DNA of 64,000 bases. Origin: Bacteroidales bacterium (lineage in GTDB: Bacteria; Bacteroidota; Bacteroidia; Bacteroidales; F082). The position numbers and the translations under genes are program-made. Where the stretch lies: positions 20,932-84,931 of the forward strand of contig JAUYGX010000033.1 of assembly GCA_030690365.1 (NCBI GenBank), read 5' to 3'. Every line of letters begins with the position of its first letter. The first letter of the stretch is position 1. Positions 28,587-40,100 of this stretch are shown here, piece after piece. Below the pieces are notes generated by a model that was not told the DNA's origin, did not search any database, and saw nothing but the letters and a program-made list of their open reading frames with translations.

Positions 28587-28652
28587 ATAAATTTTTTCTC
28601 AATTCATTCTCCCTTCAGGGTCGGGGTGAAAAGGAATTGAGACAAAATTTAT
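28586..28652. repeat. Hairpin-forming dispersed repeat, copy 1
   Basis: Arms at 28587-28605 and 28634-28652 are inverted copies with one mismatch (ATAAATTTTxTCTCAATTC). The centre contains CCCTTCAGGGTCGGGG. The first 35 bases recur in inverted orientation at 63761-63795 with one difference. Confidence 0.75.
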
Positions 28653-28668
28653 GGTTGGAACAGTGTAG

Positions 28669-30399
<1,731 letters not shown>

Positions 30400-30424
30400 A
30401 CCAGCGATTATTATTAAAACCTGT

Positions 30425-30468
30425 CAGGGTGAGTTTTTATCTGATCATTCAGATAAAAACTCACCCTG
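30425..30468. terminator. Long hairpin between convergent genes
   Basis: CAGGGTGAGTTTTTATCTGA (30425-30444) pairs with 30449-30468 over 20 uninterrupted base pairs around a TCAT loop. It lies between the convergent ABC-F gene and the GEVED-protein gene and probably stops transcription from both sides, although no separate T-run follows. Confidence 0.65.
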
Positions 30469-30589
30469 TAAAGTGTTGGATGGTTCAAACATTATTTGGC
30501 TGACAGTTGAGTCAGAAAAAGTTGAAAACAGCAAAGGTTCAACTGATGGTTTTTATTGACTCTGAGTTAATCCTCTGCCTAAATTCAGG

Positions 30590-33538
30590 TTATCTCACCA
30601 CAATTCTTTTCACCTTTCCAAACTGGCCCGATCCCAATCTCACAATATATGCACCGGGTTTGGCATACGATAAATCCAGGTGATATGAATATTTTCCGTT
30701 TTCCTTCTTCACCCTGTTCTCCACCAGTTTCTGTCCGAGTACATTGTGCAGATTGATAATGAGGGTTTCATTTATTTCAGCACTTTCAAGCGATATATCA
30801 AACACATTGTTCCCCAATGTTTTAACAACCATTTCAGAATTGCTTAACGGATTGTTTTCAATACCTATGTTAAGCGTCAGGTTCACCTTGTAGTCTTCTG
30901 TTTCGCCGAGAGTGGTTCCTTCGCAGGCATCTTCAGGTACCAAATCGCTCATGTTCGACTTAGCCCTTAGAATGTGTTCTCCAAGACTTACCCCATTAGC
31001 TGTGGTTAATGGCATGGTTTCTATATAATATCCGGCTGTCATCCCGGGAGCTATTTCAAAATTGTCAACTACGACTTCTTCAGGTTCGAAAACAAAATTG
31101 TCATTATAATCAATCCAAACTTTGATGTTTTGACTGCCATAATAGGTCGCGATGGTAAGATCATTGATGCTGTTAATTTCCAAATCGGTTGACAAATCGG
31201 TAAAATCATGATAACCATTCTCTGAACAATCTGATGTATTGTCGATGGTTCCCAATTTAAACTGGAAAATTCCTGAACCTGTATTGCAATTAGATTGGGG
31301 TTGACACAACGTGTTGATTACTTCAACTACAGTGGTATCGTTTTCACGGTTGGCGTCATCTGGCAACGAGGTGTAAGCAGTTAAAAGATGCGATCCCAAC
31401 GACATCATATCACAGGTTTGCGAAAATGTATAATTTATGGGAGAATTATAGGATAATGGGCCTGGAACCTGTTCCGTGACCGAGATATCATTTAGGTAAT
31501 AGGTTACATCAAAGTTGGATTGTTCGGCAAAGCCAAAATTGCTTAGGGTAACTGTAACAGGCTCTTCGGTGGTTAAACCACTTCCCGAAACCGGTGTTAA
31601 AATGTCGGTAACCCCAATATCGTCGGCGGATAAATTCATTACGCTTTTTACAATGGTGTCGTTTTCATGGTATTCATCACCTGCTAAATCGGTGAAAGCC
31701 TTTATTTCATACGTTGAACCCATCGTACCCAGGTTGGCAGTTGTGCTAAAAGTATATTGCATCGAAGTTCCACTCGCCAAAGTTCCCGGTGCCATCTCAA
31801 TTACTGCTGCACCACCATTTATCTGATAGCTCACCGGAATATCAGTCTGATCATCATCACCATAATTGAAAATGGTAATTGTAACAGGTTCGGCATCGGA
31901 CAGAGTACCGTCCGATGGAGCATCTATATTAATAACTCCCACATCCTGGGTAAAGTTGGAGGCAATCTGAAAAACACCTACCACATCGGTTCGTTGGTTG
32001 TTGATAAAATATTCGGCAATGTGCCAGAAAGTTTTGTCGTCTACTGGATCTACTGATATTTGGACGTAGTCGGCAAGTCGGTTGGATGGGTTATTGGATG
32101 TACCTTGCGCGATGAGGGTTTCGTCAATGGTCATTTCACCCAAGGGGTCCGAATCATATCGTCCGGTATAATGGATGGCAATTTTTTCGCTGGAACTCAC
32201 GGTGGTATATCCCATGCCAATGTTGCCTTGCCCGTCCATGACCATACTTCCCGAAAAAGCATGTTTGTTGTTGTAGGGTGAGATGTAAGTCCCTTCCTGA
32301 TAAAGGGTCCAGGGATCACTGTCGTTGGCCTGCCGCAATTCAAACCAGCGAATTCCGGCCATTTCGGCTCCCGAGCCATCGGTATCCACTACAAAGTTGA
32401 AAATGGCAGAGTTATGGTCAGGAAATCTCCGGTATTGTGCCTGGTTCATAATCGTGGCCTGAAGCACATCCTGATCGGGACCGCTTGGTTGCGGAACATT
32501 GCTGAACGATCCTCCGTCGAATACCGAAATAAAAGGAGTGGTTATAATTTCAGCCGGGGCTGATATGGTTGAGTTAGCAATATCGGTCCAGTCGACGTTC
32601 ACAGACCATAATTTTAAGTGATCAGTAGAAACACCGCTCCAGGCATCATCCTGCATATAAACTACCGTTGCATTTCCGGCTGGTGGTAAATCGTTATTTG
32701 AGACATTAAAAAACTGAGGGCTGTAAAAACCTGAAGTGCTGATTCCTGTGAGTGGAAATCCCACAAATTGAGCCGCATTTCCCAGAAGCATTTCATCACG
32801 TTCAACGGCAAAAACCTTGTTGTTTGCACCAATATTGGCTGTAACGTAGTAGCCATCCGACCATACCGAAAACTTGGTGTAATCAGGAAATTGTCCGGTT
32901 CCAAACCCTGTGGTATAAATGTACCAACCATCGTTTACGGGATCGGAACCCTGACAAATGGCCATGTTAAAACCATTTGGGCTGCTATCGAATTCGGTGA
33001 TAACAAAACGATCGGCAGCGGCATCGTAAAACACAATAGGATCGCCCATTATATTTCCGGGGAACAACGTACCTAAAGAAGCCGGAGGAGTTAATGGATT
33101 TCCTTCTTTATCAAAAATCCTGAATCCCACATTCCACCCACCAATAAAATGGTTTGGGCCAACGGCTCCTGTAGGATCGGATGGGGTGTAAGTGGCTGTG
33201 TTGGCATTGAATACCAATGACGGATCCTTGCCATCGTGTTTAACAGAACGCTCCTGGTTTTTTACCAGCGCATCACCACCCTTAGGAAGCCCTTTGCCCG
33301 GAACTGTTATATTGGCTCCTCTTTGCTTTGGTGGGCCAAGTTTGGGTGTTTCGTTGGGATCGGTAGTTTTAAATGTGCCATCCTTTAATTGCTGCGCAAG
33401 ACTTGGGACAACAATTGGTTTTTGTATTATTCCGTAATTTCCGGCTTTTGTACCCTGATTGTTTTGTGAGTAAAGATTAGTGGTAAGCAGGGGGAATGTT
33501 ATTGCCAGGAGAAGAAGTAGTAAATTATGTTTCATCAT
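30590..33538 (-). CDS. Large T9SS type A protein with CARDB-like repeats and GEVED domain
   Basis: The 982-residue protein has a signal peptide ending TNLYSQ; two adjacent ATGs (33538 and 33535) are possible starts. After a propeptide-like region, DPTGAVGPNHFIGGWNVGFRI opens a domain of about 400 residues of unknown function. Two CARDB-like beta-sandwich repeats follow at about 530-740 (DAPSDGTLSDAEPVTITIFN, TPVSGSGLTTEEPVTVTLSN). A GEVED-type domain is at about 760-880 (YYGSQNIKVWIDYNDNFVFEPEE, LGETEDYKVNL), and the type A sorting domain at about 900-982 (IINLHNVLGQKLVENRVKKE, KVKRIVVR). It is an exported surface or extracellular protein; substrate unknown. Confidence 0.82.
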   Translation of the reverse strand: MMKHNLLLLLLAITFPLLTTNLYSQNNQGTKAGNYGIIQKPIVVPSLAQQLKDGTFKTTDPNETPKLGPPKQRGANITVPGKGLPKGGDALVKNQERSVKHDGKDPSLVFNANTATYTPSDPTGAVGPNHFIGGWNVGFRIFDKEGNPLTPPASLGTLFPGNIMGDPIVFYDAAADRFVITEFDSSPNGFNMAICQGSDPVNDGWYIYTTGFGTGQFPDYTKFSVWSDGYYVTANIGANNKVFAVERDEMLLGNAAQFVGFPLTGISTSGFYSPQFFNVSNNDLPPAGNATVVYMQDDAWSGVSTDHLKLWSVNVDWTDIANSTISAPAEIITTPFISVFDGGSFSNVPQPSGPDQDVLQATIMNQAQYRRFPDHNSAIFNFVVDTDGSGAEMAGIRWFELRQANDSDPWTLYQEGTYISPYNNKHAFSGSMVMDGQGNIGMGYTTVSSSEKIAIHYTGRYDSDPLGEMTIDETLIAQGTSNNPSNRLADYVQISVDPVDDKTFWHIAEYFINNQRTDVVGVFQIASNFTQDVGVINIDAPSDGTLSDAEPVTITIFNYGDDDQTDIPVSYQINGGAAVIEMAPGTLASGTSMQYTFSTTANLGTMGSTYEIKAFTDLAGDEYHENDTIVKSVMNLSADDIGVTDILTPVSGSGLTTEEPVTVTLSNFGFAEQSNFDVTYYLNDISVTEQVPGPLSYNSPINYTFSQTCDMMSLGSHLLTAYTSLPDDANRENDTTVVEVINTLCQPQSNCNTGSGIFQFKLGTIDNTSDCSENGYHDFTDLSTDLEINSINDLTIATYYGSQNIKVWIDYNDNFVFEPEEVVVDNFEIAPGMTAGYYIETMPLTTANGVSLGEHILRAKSNMSDLVPEDACEGTTLGETEDYKVNLTLNIGIENNPLSNSEMVVKTLGNNVFDISLESAEINETLIINLHNVLGQKLVENRVKKENGKYSYHLDLSYAKPGAYIVRLGSGQFGKVKRIVVR

Positions 33539-33762
33539 CAGATTTTGTATTTAATGGTGATAACTAAGTGGTTGTCTGGTATTATTTTATTTTTTATAAA
33601 TATAGCGGCGAAAATACAAAATTTAGAATAGCAGAACTGTAGCTATTTGATGAGGTAACCAATCATCTACAAATCCATATTCAGGTATTTGGCCTTAATG
33701 GCTTTTCGGTTCTGAAGTATTTCTGTTTTTTAAGAAGAATAATTTACCGATTTGGGGGTGAA

Positions 33763-35817
33763 CTATTTTACGATCATTTTTTTAATTTCAATTTCAGAGG
33801 TCGAACTCATTTTAACAATATACATTCCCGGTGGCAGCATCTTAACATCAATCACGGCTTTATTCTGGTTATACAATGATTCACCTATTACTTTCTTTCC
33901 CTTCAGGTTAAACACTTCTATGGTGGCATTGGATAATACACAATCGCTTTCGATTATAATTTTGTCCGAGGTGGGATTAGGATACACACTTAGGGTGGAT
34001 TTTGCAGATACCAATTCATTGGTTGACACGATAAATTCGGAGGCTGGTGTCGTTAGTATGACTCCGTCATTACCAGCAAAATATCCCGTATATGTACTTG
34101 TAAAGAACACAGCATTAATCCACTGCCATGCAACCGGAGGATATAAATTCCAGGTATTTCCTCCATCATTTGTAGAAACAATTGCCCCCACGGCTCCCAC
34201 GGCATATCCATTCATTGTATTTGAGAAGAAAACGGACATAAGATCCCGCTCGGTATTGCTGGTTAAATTAGTCCAGGATAATCCTCCATCAGTCGTTTTA
34301 ATAATGGTGCCATGCAGTCCGGCAGCAAACCCTGTTAATGTGTTGGGGAAGGAAATGCCAAAAAAACCAAAGACGCCATCGTCCATCAGGGTATTCCATG
34401 TCGTACCGCCATCAGTCGTTTTGAGGATAGTTCCATCGTTAAACGCACCTCCTCCAATATAACCTGTTTGCTTATCGGGAAAGCTTATTGAATGTAAATC
34501 GCTGTTGGTCCCGCTTTGCAATAAATTCCAATTGGTACCACCATCTTCCGTTTTTAATAATACACCCTGGCTACCACAAACAACGCCGTTATTTTCATCA
34601 GTAAAATAGATGGAGTTAAAATAGTAATCTCCGGTGATTGTTGTTATCCAGTTCAGTCCACCATCAACGGTTTTCATTATTTTACCATAACCACCAGCGA
34701 TATAACCAACATTTTCGTTTAAAAAGTATACTGATTCCAGTCGGTTGGTTGTGCTGTCTGAAATCAAATCCCATTTTGCACCTCCATTTATTGTTTTAAG
34801 AATGGAGCCATAGAAACCAACAGCATAGCCGGTAGCTGAATTGGGAAAATAAACAGATTCTAAGTCATCAAAATATCCGGTCAGGTAATTGTTCCAGCTA
34901 TCTCCAGCAGTGGAGGTTGTTAGAATAGATCCATCACTCCCAACGGCAATACCAATCTGGTCATTGGCAAAAGTAATTGAGTTCAATCTTTTTTCATTAC
35001 TATAACATTCGGTCCATGTTGTGGCTCCATCCGTTGTCTTTACAATTGAACCATGTCCAACTGTTGCATAACCGGTATTTTCATCGGTAAAATACAATGA
35101 AAAAACACTGGAGTAAGCCAATCCTTCAAGAATTGTCCAGCTTTCGCCACTGTTAATGGTCTTCATAATTACTCCTGCTTCACCCCCAATATAGCCTGTA
35201 TTTTGATCTGCAAAGAAAACAGTGCTTAGGCTTAGGTAAACAATGGGTTCGTGAGTTGTCCAGGTATTTCCTCCATCTATTGTTTTAAGTATTGTTTCGT
35301 ATACTCCAACTGCAAATCCACGGTCGGCATCAACAAAATATACCGAACTTAAGCTGTGGTGATCCGTATTTGGCAACACGGTCCAACTTGTTTCATTGAT
35401 ATCAATTTTTAAAATAACGCCAGAATCGCCTACTGCATAGCCTGTATTTTCGTCAGGAAAAAAAACAGAATTGAGATTCTGATTTGTACTTGTTTCCAGT
35501 GCAACCCAGGTATTGGCACCATCAGTAGTCTTATAAGAAACTCCTGACTCACCCACGATGACGCAGGAAGAATTATCTATCACAGCTATTGAGTTAAGAT
35601 TTTTTGTAGTAGGCCTTTGAACATAATACCAAGTGACTCCGCCATCATCTGTTTTGAGTATAGAACCCAAATCACCTATGGCATAGCCGGTATAGGTATC
35701 AGAAAAAGCAACTGAAAATAGTCCATTGCCTTGAGGCAAAGGGTTCTGCCAGGTCCATTGTCCAAATGAAAACAAAAAACCGGAAGTGAGAAGAAGGGTT
35801 AAGAAGATTTTTTTCAT
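33763..35817 (-). CDS. T9SS type A protein made of BNR/YCF48-like repeats
   Basis: The protein has about 684 residues from the ATG at 35817 (MKKIFLTLLLTSGFLFSFGQ); an ATG at 35838 would add seven residues before the signal peptide. Thirteen repeats of about 42 residues each follow the pattern T-x-D-G-G-x-x-W...L-x-S-V-x-F...T-G-Y-A-V-G, for example TDDGGVTW, TVDGGLNW and STNDGGNTW. Such repeats build beta-propellers related to the YCF48/HCF136 photosystem factor and are common in Bacteroidota cell-surface proteins. The type A sorting domain begins near residue 600 (LSVYPNPTSDKIIIES) and ends IEIKKMIVK. It shares the Asp-box repeat type with the lipoprotein at 1134-2213. Confidence 0.85.
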   Translation of the reverse strand: MKKIFLTLLLTSGFLFSFGQWTWQNPLPQGNGLFSVAFSDTYTGYAIGDLGSILKTDDGGVTWYYVQRPTTKNLNSIAVIDNSSCVIVGESGVSYKTTDGANTWVALETSTNQNLNSVFFPDENTGYAVGDSGVILKIDINETSWTVLPNTDHHSLSSVYFVDADRGFAVGVYETILKTIDGGNTWTTHEPIVYLSLSTVFFADQNTGYIGGEAGVIMKTINSGESWTILEGLAYSSVFSLYFTDENTGYATVGHGSIVKTTDGATTWTECYSNEKRLNSITFANDQIGIAVGSDGSILTTSTAGDSWNNYLTGYFDDLESVYFPNSATGYAVGFYGSILKTINGGAKWDLISDSTTNRLESVYFLNENVGYIAGGYGKIMKTVDGGLNWITTITGDYYFNSIYFTDENNGVVCGSQGVLLKTEDGGTNWNLLQSGTNSDLHSISFPDKQTGYIGGGAFNDGTILKTTDGGTTWNTLMDDGVFGFFGISFPNTLTGFAAGLHGTIIKTTDGGLSWTNLTSNTERDLMSVFFSNTMNGYAVGAVGAIVSTNDGGNTWNLYPPVAWQWINAVFFTSTYTGYFAGNDGVILTTPASEFIVSTNELVSAKSTLSVYPNPTSDKIIIESDCVLSNATIEVFNLKGKKVIGESLYNQNKAVIDVKMLPPGMYIVKMSSTSEIEIKKMIVK

Positions 35818-35957
35818 CGAAAGTAGTTTAAAATTCATAATCGATTATTTTGATAAATAACGGGTTAAATACTTATTGAGATAAAATTTACTTTCAAACA
35901 TTTATCGTGCACAATGTACAAAAATTTCAAATGTTTTGCACATATCTATTGCTTGGG

Positions 35958-37028
35958 TTAAATCATTAAAAATTTTTCTTTTAGCAAATCCGCCGTTAAA
36001 CACGAATGAACCGGTAGTATTCCCACCAAATCACCGGGCTTAAAGGTAACCAATTCCTTTTCGGACATTTTAATCAAACCGTGTTCTTGCGAAAGCGAAT
36101 AAACATAAGCACCTGGAATGGGATCACTCCAATGCAGATTTCTGTCCAGCCTCACCACATAACCAAACAACTTAAATCCCTGATCGGCTACAATGTGCTC
36201 TTTTGACAAATGAACGGCGCCTCCATAAATAGCCATTTCGCCCCGTTCTTTCATCACCGAAACCACCGGACAGGCAGCGGCCACAGCAATATCTTCCAGC
36301 GAACAGGCACCGAGATGGAATTGCATCACATCGTAATACACAAAATTACCGGGTCGGATTTCGTCAAAACCATTAAAATGAGAAGCCAGACTGCATGAGG
36401 GCGTATCACCGTACGAGAGTATAAACTCGGGGTGAAACCGCTCGTGGTGGTGCTTTAATTCCAACATTTGTTTCCGCGACTGGTCCATGATGTCGAGTAT
36501 TTCGGCTTGTCCTCTGGCCTGGTAGGTATGTCCGGCATGGGTGAGAAACCCACCAAAAGTCAAGAGTCGGGAAGAGGATATCTCGTTTATAATAAATTCG
36601 ATTTCTGGGTCTTCGGGTACAAGTCCGGTACGGTGATACCCTGTGTCGATTTCGATGAAAATGGTTAGGGGATGTTGGGCATGTTTTAATAGAAACAGGG
36701 TAGAAAAACCGGAATCGACCAATAAATTCAACCGAATGTTCTTTGACAGTCTGTTGATTTCCTCCATTTCACGCAGGTTTACCGGAAAGGCTACCGTGAT
36801 GTCATTCCAACCCTGAGCAGCAAATCCAGTGGCCATCGAAACCGAAGAAACCGTGATTTTTTTAACTCCTTCATTTCTAAATATTTCTGCTACCTGATGG
36901 TTTTGATGGGTTTTGAAATGGGGCCTGAACACAATACCACTCACATCGGCTTTTTGTTTCATCCGGCGGATGTTGTTAACCACTTTTGTTTGGTCGATGA
37001 GCAGGGTGGGATGGGTGATGCTTTTCAT
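35958..37028 (-). CDS. D-threonine aldolase / D-serine dehydratase-like PLP enzyme
   Basis: The 356-residue protein has an alanine-racemase-type N-terminal barrel with the PLP lysine Lys39 in FRPHFKTHQ, then HAGHTYQARG and SYGDTPSCSL. The C-terminal metal-binding domain ends in VGILPVHSCLTADL, where His341 and Cys343 correspond to the metal ligands of this family. Enzymes of the group cleave D-threonine to glycine and acetaldehyde or deaminate D-serine; which substrate applies is not decidable here. Its ATG overlaps the TGA of the upstream beta-helix protein gene (ATGA), an unexpected pairing of a secreted protein with a cytoplasmic enzyme. Confidence 0.85.
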   Translation of the reverse strand: MKSITHPTLLIDQTKVVNNIRRMKQKADVSGIVFRPHFKTHQNHQVAEIFRNEGVKKITVSSVSMATGFAAQGWNDITVAFPVNLREMEEINRLSKNIRLNLLVDSGFSTLFLLKHAQHPLTIFIEIDTGYHRTGLVPEDPEIEFIINEISSSRLLTFGGFLTHAGHTYQARGQAEILDIMDQSRKQMLELKHHHERFHPEFILSYGDTPSCSLASHFNGFDEIRPGNFVYYDVMQFHLGACSLEDIAVAAACPVVSVMKERGEMAIYGGAVHLSKEHIVADQGFKLFGYVVRLDRNLHWSDPIPGAYVYSLSQEHGLIKMSEKELVTFKPGDLVGILPVHSCLTADLLKEKFLMI

Positions 37029-38818
37029 TTTGAAATAATTACTTTTGTGATGAATTGTTTTTTGTTATGATGGAATTTCACAATATAATATCCTGAATTA
37101 ATTAAATTCGGCAGGTCGATTCTCACGGTAGAAAAGGACTCCATATTGAAGCTTTTTTCAAAAACAATTTGTCCCTGAATGTTCATCAACTGAAAATCAT
37201 ATCTTCCTGAGCCGGACGCAGATACATAAAGGTGGCTGACCAAGGGATTGGGCCAAACCCTGAGTGGAAACTCATCAGCACATTCTGGTAGTTCCGTTGT
37301 GGTACTATCAGTAGAACAAACGGTAAGCTCATTACCCTGTACAAATCGTTGACGGGCTGGTATAGTTCCTGAATCGGGAACCGTTGGAATGCCAATGGAT
37401 GGCCAGGGGTTGTTATCCCAGAATGCGGGTTTTGTATGTAAGTAGTAACTCGAATCAGGTAAATGAGTTGTACCTGAGGGGACTATTGTTCCTTTGATAT
37501 TGTTCCCAAACTCAAAGTGATCAGTACCTGTCAGGAAATAAAGTCCATACAGCAAATCGGTATTGGTGACTTCATTCCCAACAAAATTTTGTTGGTTTGT
37601 CATAAGAGAATCGCTTGAAGTCATAACGATACCATATAACTCGGCGCGGTTTCTGAAAAAGGTATTGTTAGGCCCTGAGGGTCCCCAATAATGGTCGATG
37701 ATGATATTCTGAACAATATTGCCTTCAAATAAATTGGCATAGGCATAATGACCATGGGCACTGATGTCGCCTGAAAAGTCATTAATTTGCTCCGATCTGA
37801 AAGGCTCAATGGAATAATTATAGGCAATAACATTGCCATTTGATCCGGTTTTTACCATCATGGCATGGCGGAGTTTTTTAAAAATGTTGTTTTGAACCAA
37901 ACATTCGCTGCTGTGCATCGAGAACGTGACGCCGTACCCACGCATGCCTGTTCCATCAAAAGTAAAGGCATCATGAAAATAACAACCTTCTATCACCAAA
38001 TTAAAGGAGGTATTGATATTTACATGGCTTCCCACACTGCTGTCACTTTCAACTCCCCTCACCACACAATTGGAGGCGAAATTGAAAAAAATGTTCGCTC
38101 CTGCCCCTTCGTCTGGAGCATCGGCACGTTTGATTTTCAAACACTCAACACCCACATTTTCAATGGGATTAATGGGTCGTACCTGTGGATTCAGTTCTGG
38201 CAGATAATCGATTCGCAATGGGCTTTCCAGAAAGAGCTTGTCGCCAATTATGTCCACAACGCGTGTAATCTGGCCTACTGAATAGTCTGCCCAGGAGATG
38301 GGAACCGAATTCCAGCTGCCATTTTCTTCTCTGATTTCAATGGTTTGTCCAACATTAAATCCCGATGGATTTGCAACCTGAATCCAGGGACTGTCTTTTT
38401 CGAAGCCTCCGTCAATGGGAGTAAAGTCTTCTGTCTGGCCCTTTTGAATGTTAATGCAGTTGAGAACACGTTGACCAAAACGAAAAAGCAAGGTGGATGA
38501 GTCAGCGGAATTACCTTTTAGAAGCACGCTGTCGGATAAGTTCAAAGGGTCGGTGAGCAGGTATACACCAGAGGGAAAGTAGACGGTTCCCAGTCGACCA
38601 TTTAGTGAATTAATTGCTGATTGAATGGCTGGCTGATCGTTTGCAACACCATCGCCAAAAGCCCCAAAATCTTTTACGTTAACTTGTTGTTCTGGATAGA
38701 TAAAGTGATGGTTATTAATTACATCTGACCAATCTACGGTGCGATTTTCCGGTATTACCTGGGCCATCGATGTGCAAAGTGTAATGAAAAAACCGAATAT
38801 GCATAAAGCCACTTTCAT
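37025..38818 (-). CDS. T9SS type A protein with pectate-lyase-like beta-helix
   Basis: The 597-residue protein has a signal peptide ending SMAQ. The domain opening VNVKDFGAFGDGVANDQPAIQSAIN and GTVYFPSGVYLL is the hallmark of the pectate-lyase-3/GH28-like right-handed beta-helix. Later coils include SNCVVRGVESDSSVGSHVNI and ECLVQNNIFKKLRHAMM. Such proteins degrade or bind polysaccharides, but catalytic residues cannot be assigned by eye. The sorting domain covers about residues 520-597 (LRVWPNPLVSHLYVS, QFITKVIISK). It is transcribed divergently from the GldN-like gene and overlaps the D-threonine aldolase-like gene by four bases. Confidence 0.85.
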   Translation of the reverse strand: MKVALCIFGFFITLCTSMAQVIPENRTVDWSDVINNHHFIYPEQQVNVKDFGAFGDGVANDQPAIQSAINSLNGRLGTVYFPSGVYLLTDPLNLSDSVLLKGNSADSSTLLFRFGQRVLNCINIQKGQTEDFTPIDGGFEKDSPWIQVANPSGFNVGQTIEIREENGSWNSVPISWADYSVGQITRVVDIIGDKLFLESPLRIDYLPELNPQVRPINPIENVGVECLKIKRADAPDEGAGANIFFNFASNCVVRGVESDSSVGSHVNINTSFNLVIEGCYFHDAFTFDGTGMRGYGVTFSMHSSECLVQNNIFKKLRHAMMVKTGSNGNVIAYNYSIEPFRSEQINDFSGDISAHGHYAYANLFEGNIVQNIIIDHYWGPSGPNNTFFRNRAELYGIVMTSSDSLMTNQQNFVGNEVTNTDLLYGLYFLTGTDHFEFGNNIKGTIVPSGTTHLPDSSYYLHTKPAFWDNNPWPSIGIPTVPDSGTIPARQRFVQGNELTVCSTDSTTTELPECADEFPLRVWPNPLVSHLYVSASGSGRYDFQLMNIQGQIVFEKSFNMESFSTVRIDLPNLINSGYYIVKFHHNKKQFITKVIISK

Positions 38819-38871
38819 GGGGTTGTTACTTTTCGCTAAAATTAACTAATTTTATACCCAAAATCAATGCC

Positions 38872-39414
38872 ATGAAATTCCGGAAATTATTTTTGTTAAC
38901 GATACTGATTGCGGCTTTTTCTTCTTGCAGGCAAGGCAGCATGGAAACGGTGACCAAGAAAATCCAATACGATGTAAACATCAAAACCCCGGATCCGAAT
39001 TACGATTGGTGGATCCAGAATCTGGTGGGTCCCGACCGCGAAAAATTGGTGGATATGATCATGTACGGTGCGTTGGAAGGCGGTGTTCAGGCGTACGATT
39101 ATTTTAACAACCCGATCACTCCCAACGACATCAAAATGATTTTGGCGGATACCATACTCGTTAAATTCCGACACGAAGAGCCACCTTATGAGTTGTATGA
39201 TTCTTTAATCGTTCACACCATCAATCGCAACGACATTCAGCGGATTCGGTTTATGGAAGAATGGAAAATTAACCGCGAAACCCTACAAATGCAGAAAACC
39301 ATCTACGGAATTTCCCCGGTTGCCAGGCGCCTCGATTCGCAAGGTGTTGAACGTTGGCAACCTCTTTTTTGGTTGTATACCGATAAGGAATTTATAAAAA
39401 AGCTAAAAGACTAA
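38872..39414 (+). CDS. GldN/PorN-like lipoprotein
   Basis: The 180-residue protein has a lipoprotein leader with Cys19 in AAFSSC. The C-terminal half follows the GldN/PorN pattern: IRFMEEWKINRETLQMQKTIYGISPVARR, then WQPLFWLYTDKEF. GldN/PorN is a periplasmic ring component of the T9SS that works with the lipoprotein GldK; it is usually about 300 residues and encoded in gldKLMN. This copy is shorter, stands alone and appears lipidated, so it is a divergent paralogue rather than the core gene. It is followed 25 bases later by a cupin gene on the same strand. Confidence 0.7.
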   Translation: MKFRKLFLLTILIAAFSSCRQGSMETVTKKIQYDVNIKTPDPNYDWWIQNLVGPDREKLVDMIMYGALEGGVQAYDYFNNPITPNDIKMILADTILVKFRHEEPPYELYDSLIVHTINRNDIQRIRFMEEWKINRETLQMQKTIYGISPVARRLDSQGVERWQPLFWLYTDKEFIKKLKD

Positions 39415-39439
39415 TCACACTATTTAAACTACTTAAACC

Positions 39440-39790
39440 ATGAAAATTATTTCACTTACCGATGTACCCGTCACCAAAGTCACCATGGAAGGGGCTTCAG
39501 GTGCAACCAAACAGATACCTCTTGCCGCCGAAGACGGTGCCCCCGTATATGCTTACCGGGTTTTCTCCCTGGAGGGCGACGGATTTACTCCATACCACCA
39601 GCATCCCTACGAACACATGAACTATATTATTGAAGGCGAAGGTTTTCTGGTAAACGAGCAAGGCGAACAACAGTCCGTTAAAAAGGGCGACTTTGCCATG
39701 GTGCTTCCCAATGAGAAACACCAGTACCGCAATGCCTCTACCACCGAGAAGTTTGTGATGATTTGCGGTGTGCCGAAGGAGTTTCAGTAA
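39440..39790 (+). CDS. Small cupin-domain protein
   Basis: The 116-residue protein is a single cupin barrel. The first metal-binding motif reads YHQHPYEHMNYIIEGEG and the second reads GDFAMVLPNEKHQYRN, giving the usual three-His-one-Glu metal site. Small cupins of this kind have varied roles (isomerases, oxygenases, sugar binding), and no specific reaction can be inferred. It may be co-transcribed with the GldN-like gene. Confidence 0.8.
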   Translation: MKIISLTDVPVTKVTMEGASGATKQIPLAAEDGAPVYAYRVFSLEGDGFTPYHQHPYEHMNYIIEGEGFLVNEQGEQQSVKKGDFAMVLPNEKHQYRNASTTEKFVMICGVPKEFQ

Positions 39791-40013
39791 GGAACCTTTC
39801 TAATTCGTTGACTTAATCCTTTTCCAATTTTCGATGAAGACCTCGTCATTGAGTTGGCAATGATTTGATCATTGTAAGAAAGCATGTGCTCATTTTTGTT
39901 TTTTCAATTTTCATTCTTCATTTTGAACTCCGGATTATTTCCTGCATTCAGGTAAACTATTTGCGATTTTTGAAGTAAAATCTCCCGGAAATGGTTTGCC
40001 TGAATTTTTTTGA

Positions 40014-40021
40014 TACCTTTG
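40014..40021 (+). promoter_or_regulatory. -7 promoter box upstream of the HExxH protein
   Basis: TACCTTTG matches TAnnTTTG. A TTTG occurs 15 bases upstream (39995-39998), somewhat closer than usual for a -33 box. It would drive the micro-frame and the metallopeptidase-like gene. Confidence 0.45.
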
Positions 40022-40100
40022 AGACTGAATCACAGCACTGCCACGATAACTAATACAGCGAACACATTTTTTGAGGATTAAAATAGACAAGGGATTGTTT

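Noticed and set aside
33752..34462. 236-residue frame opposite the BNR-repeat protein
   Set aside because: It arises from the repetitive coding sequence on the other strand, with no family resemblance.
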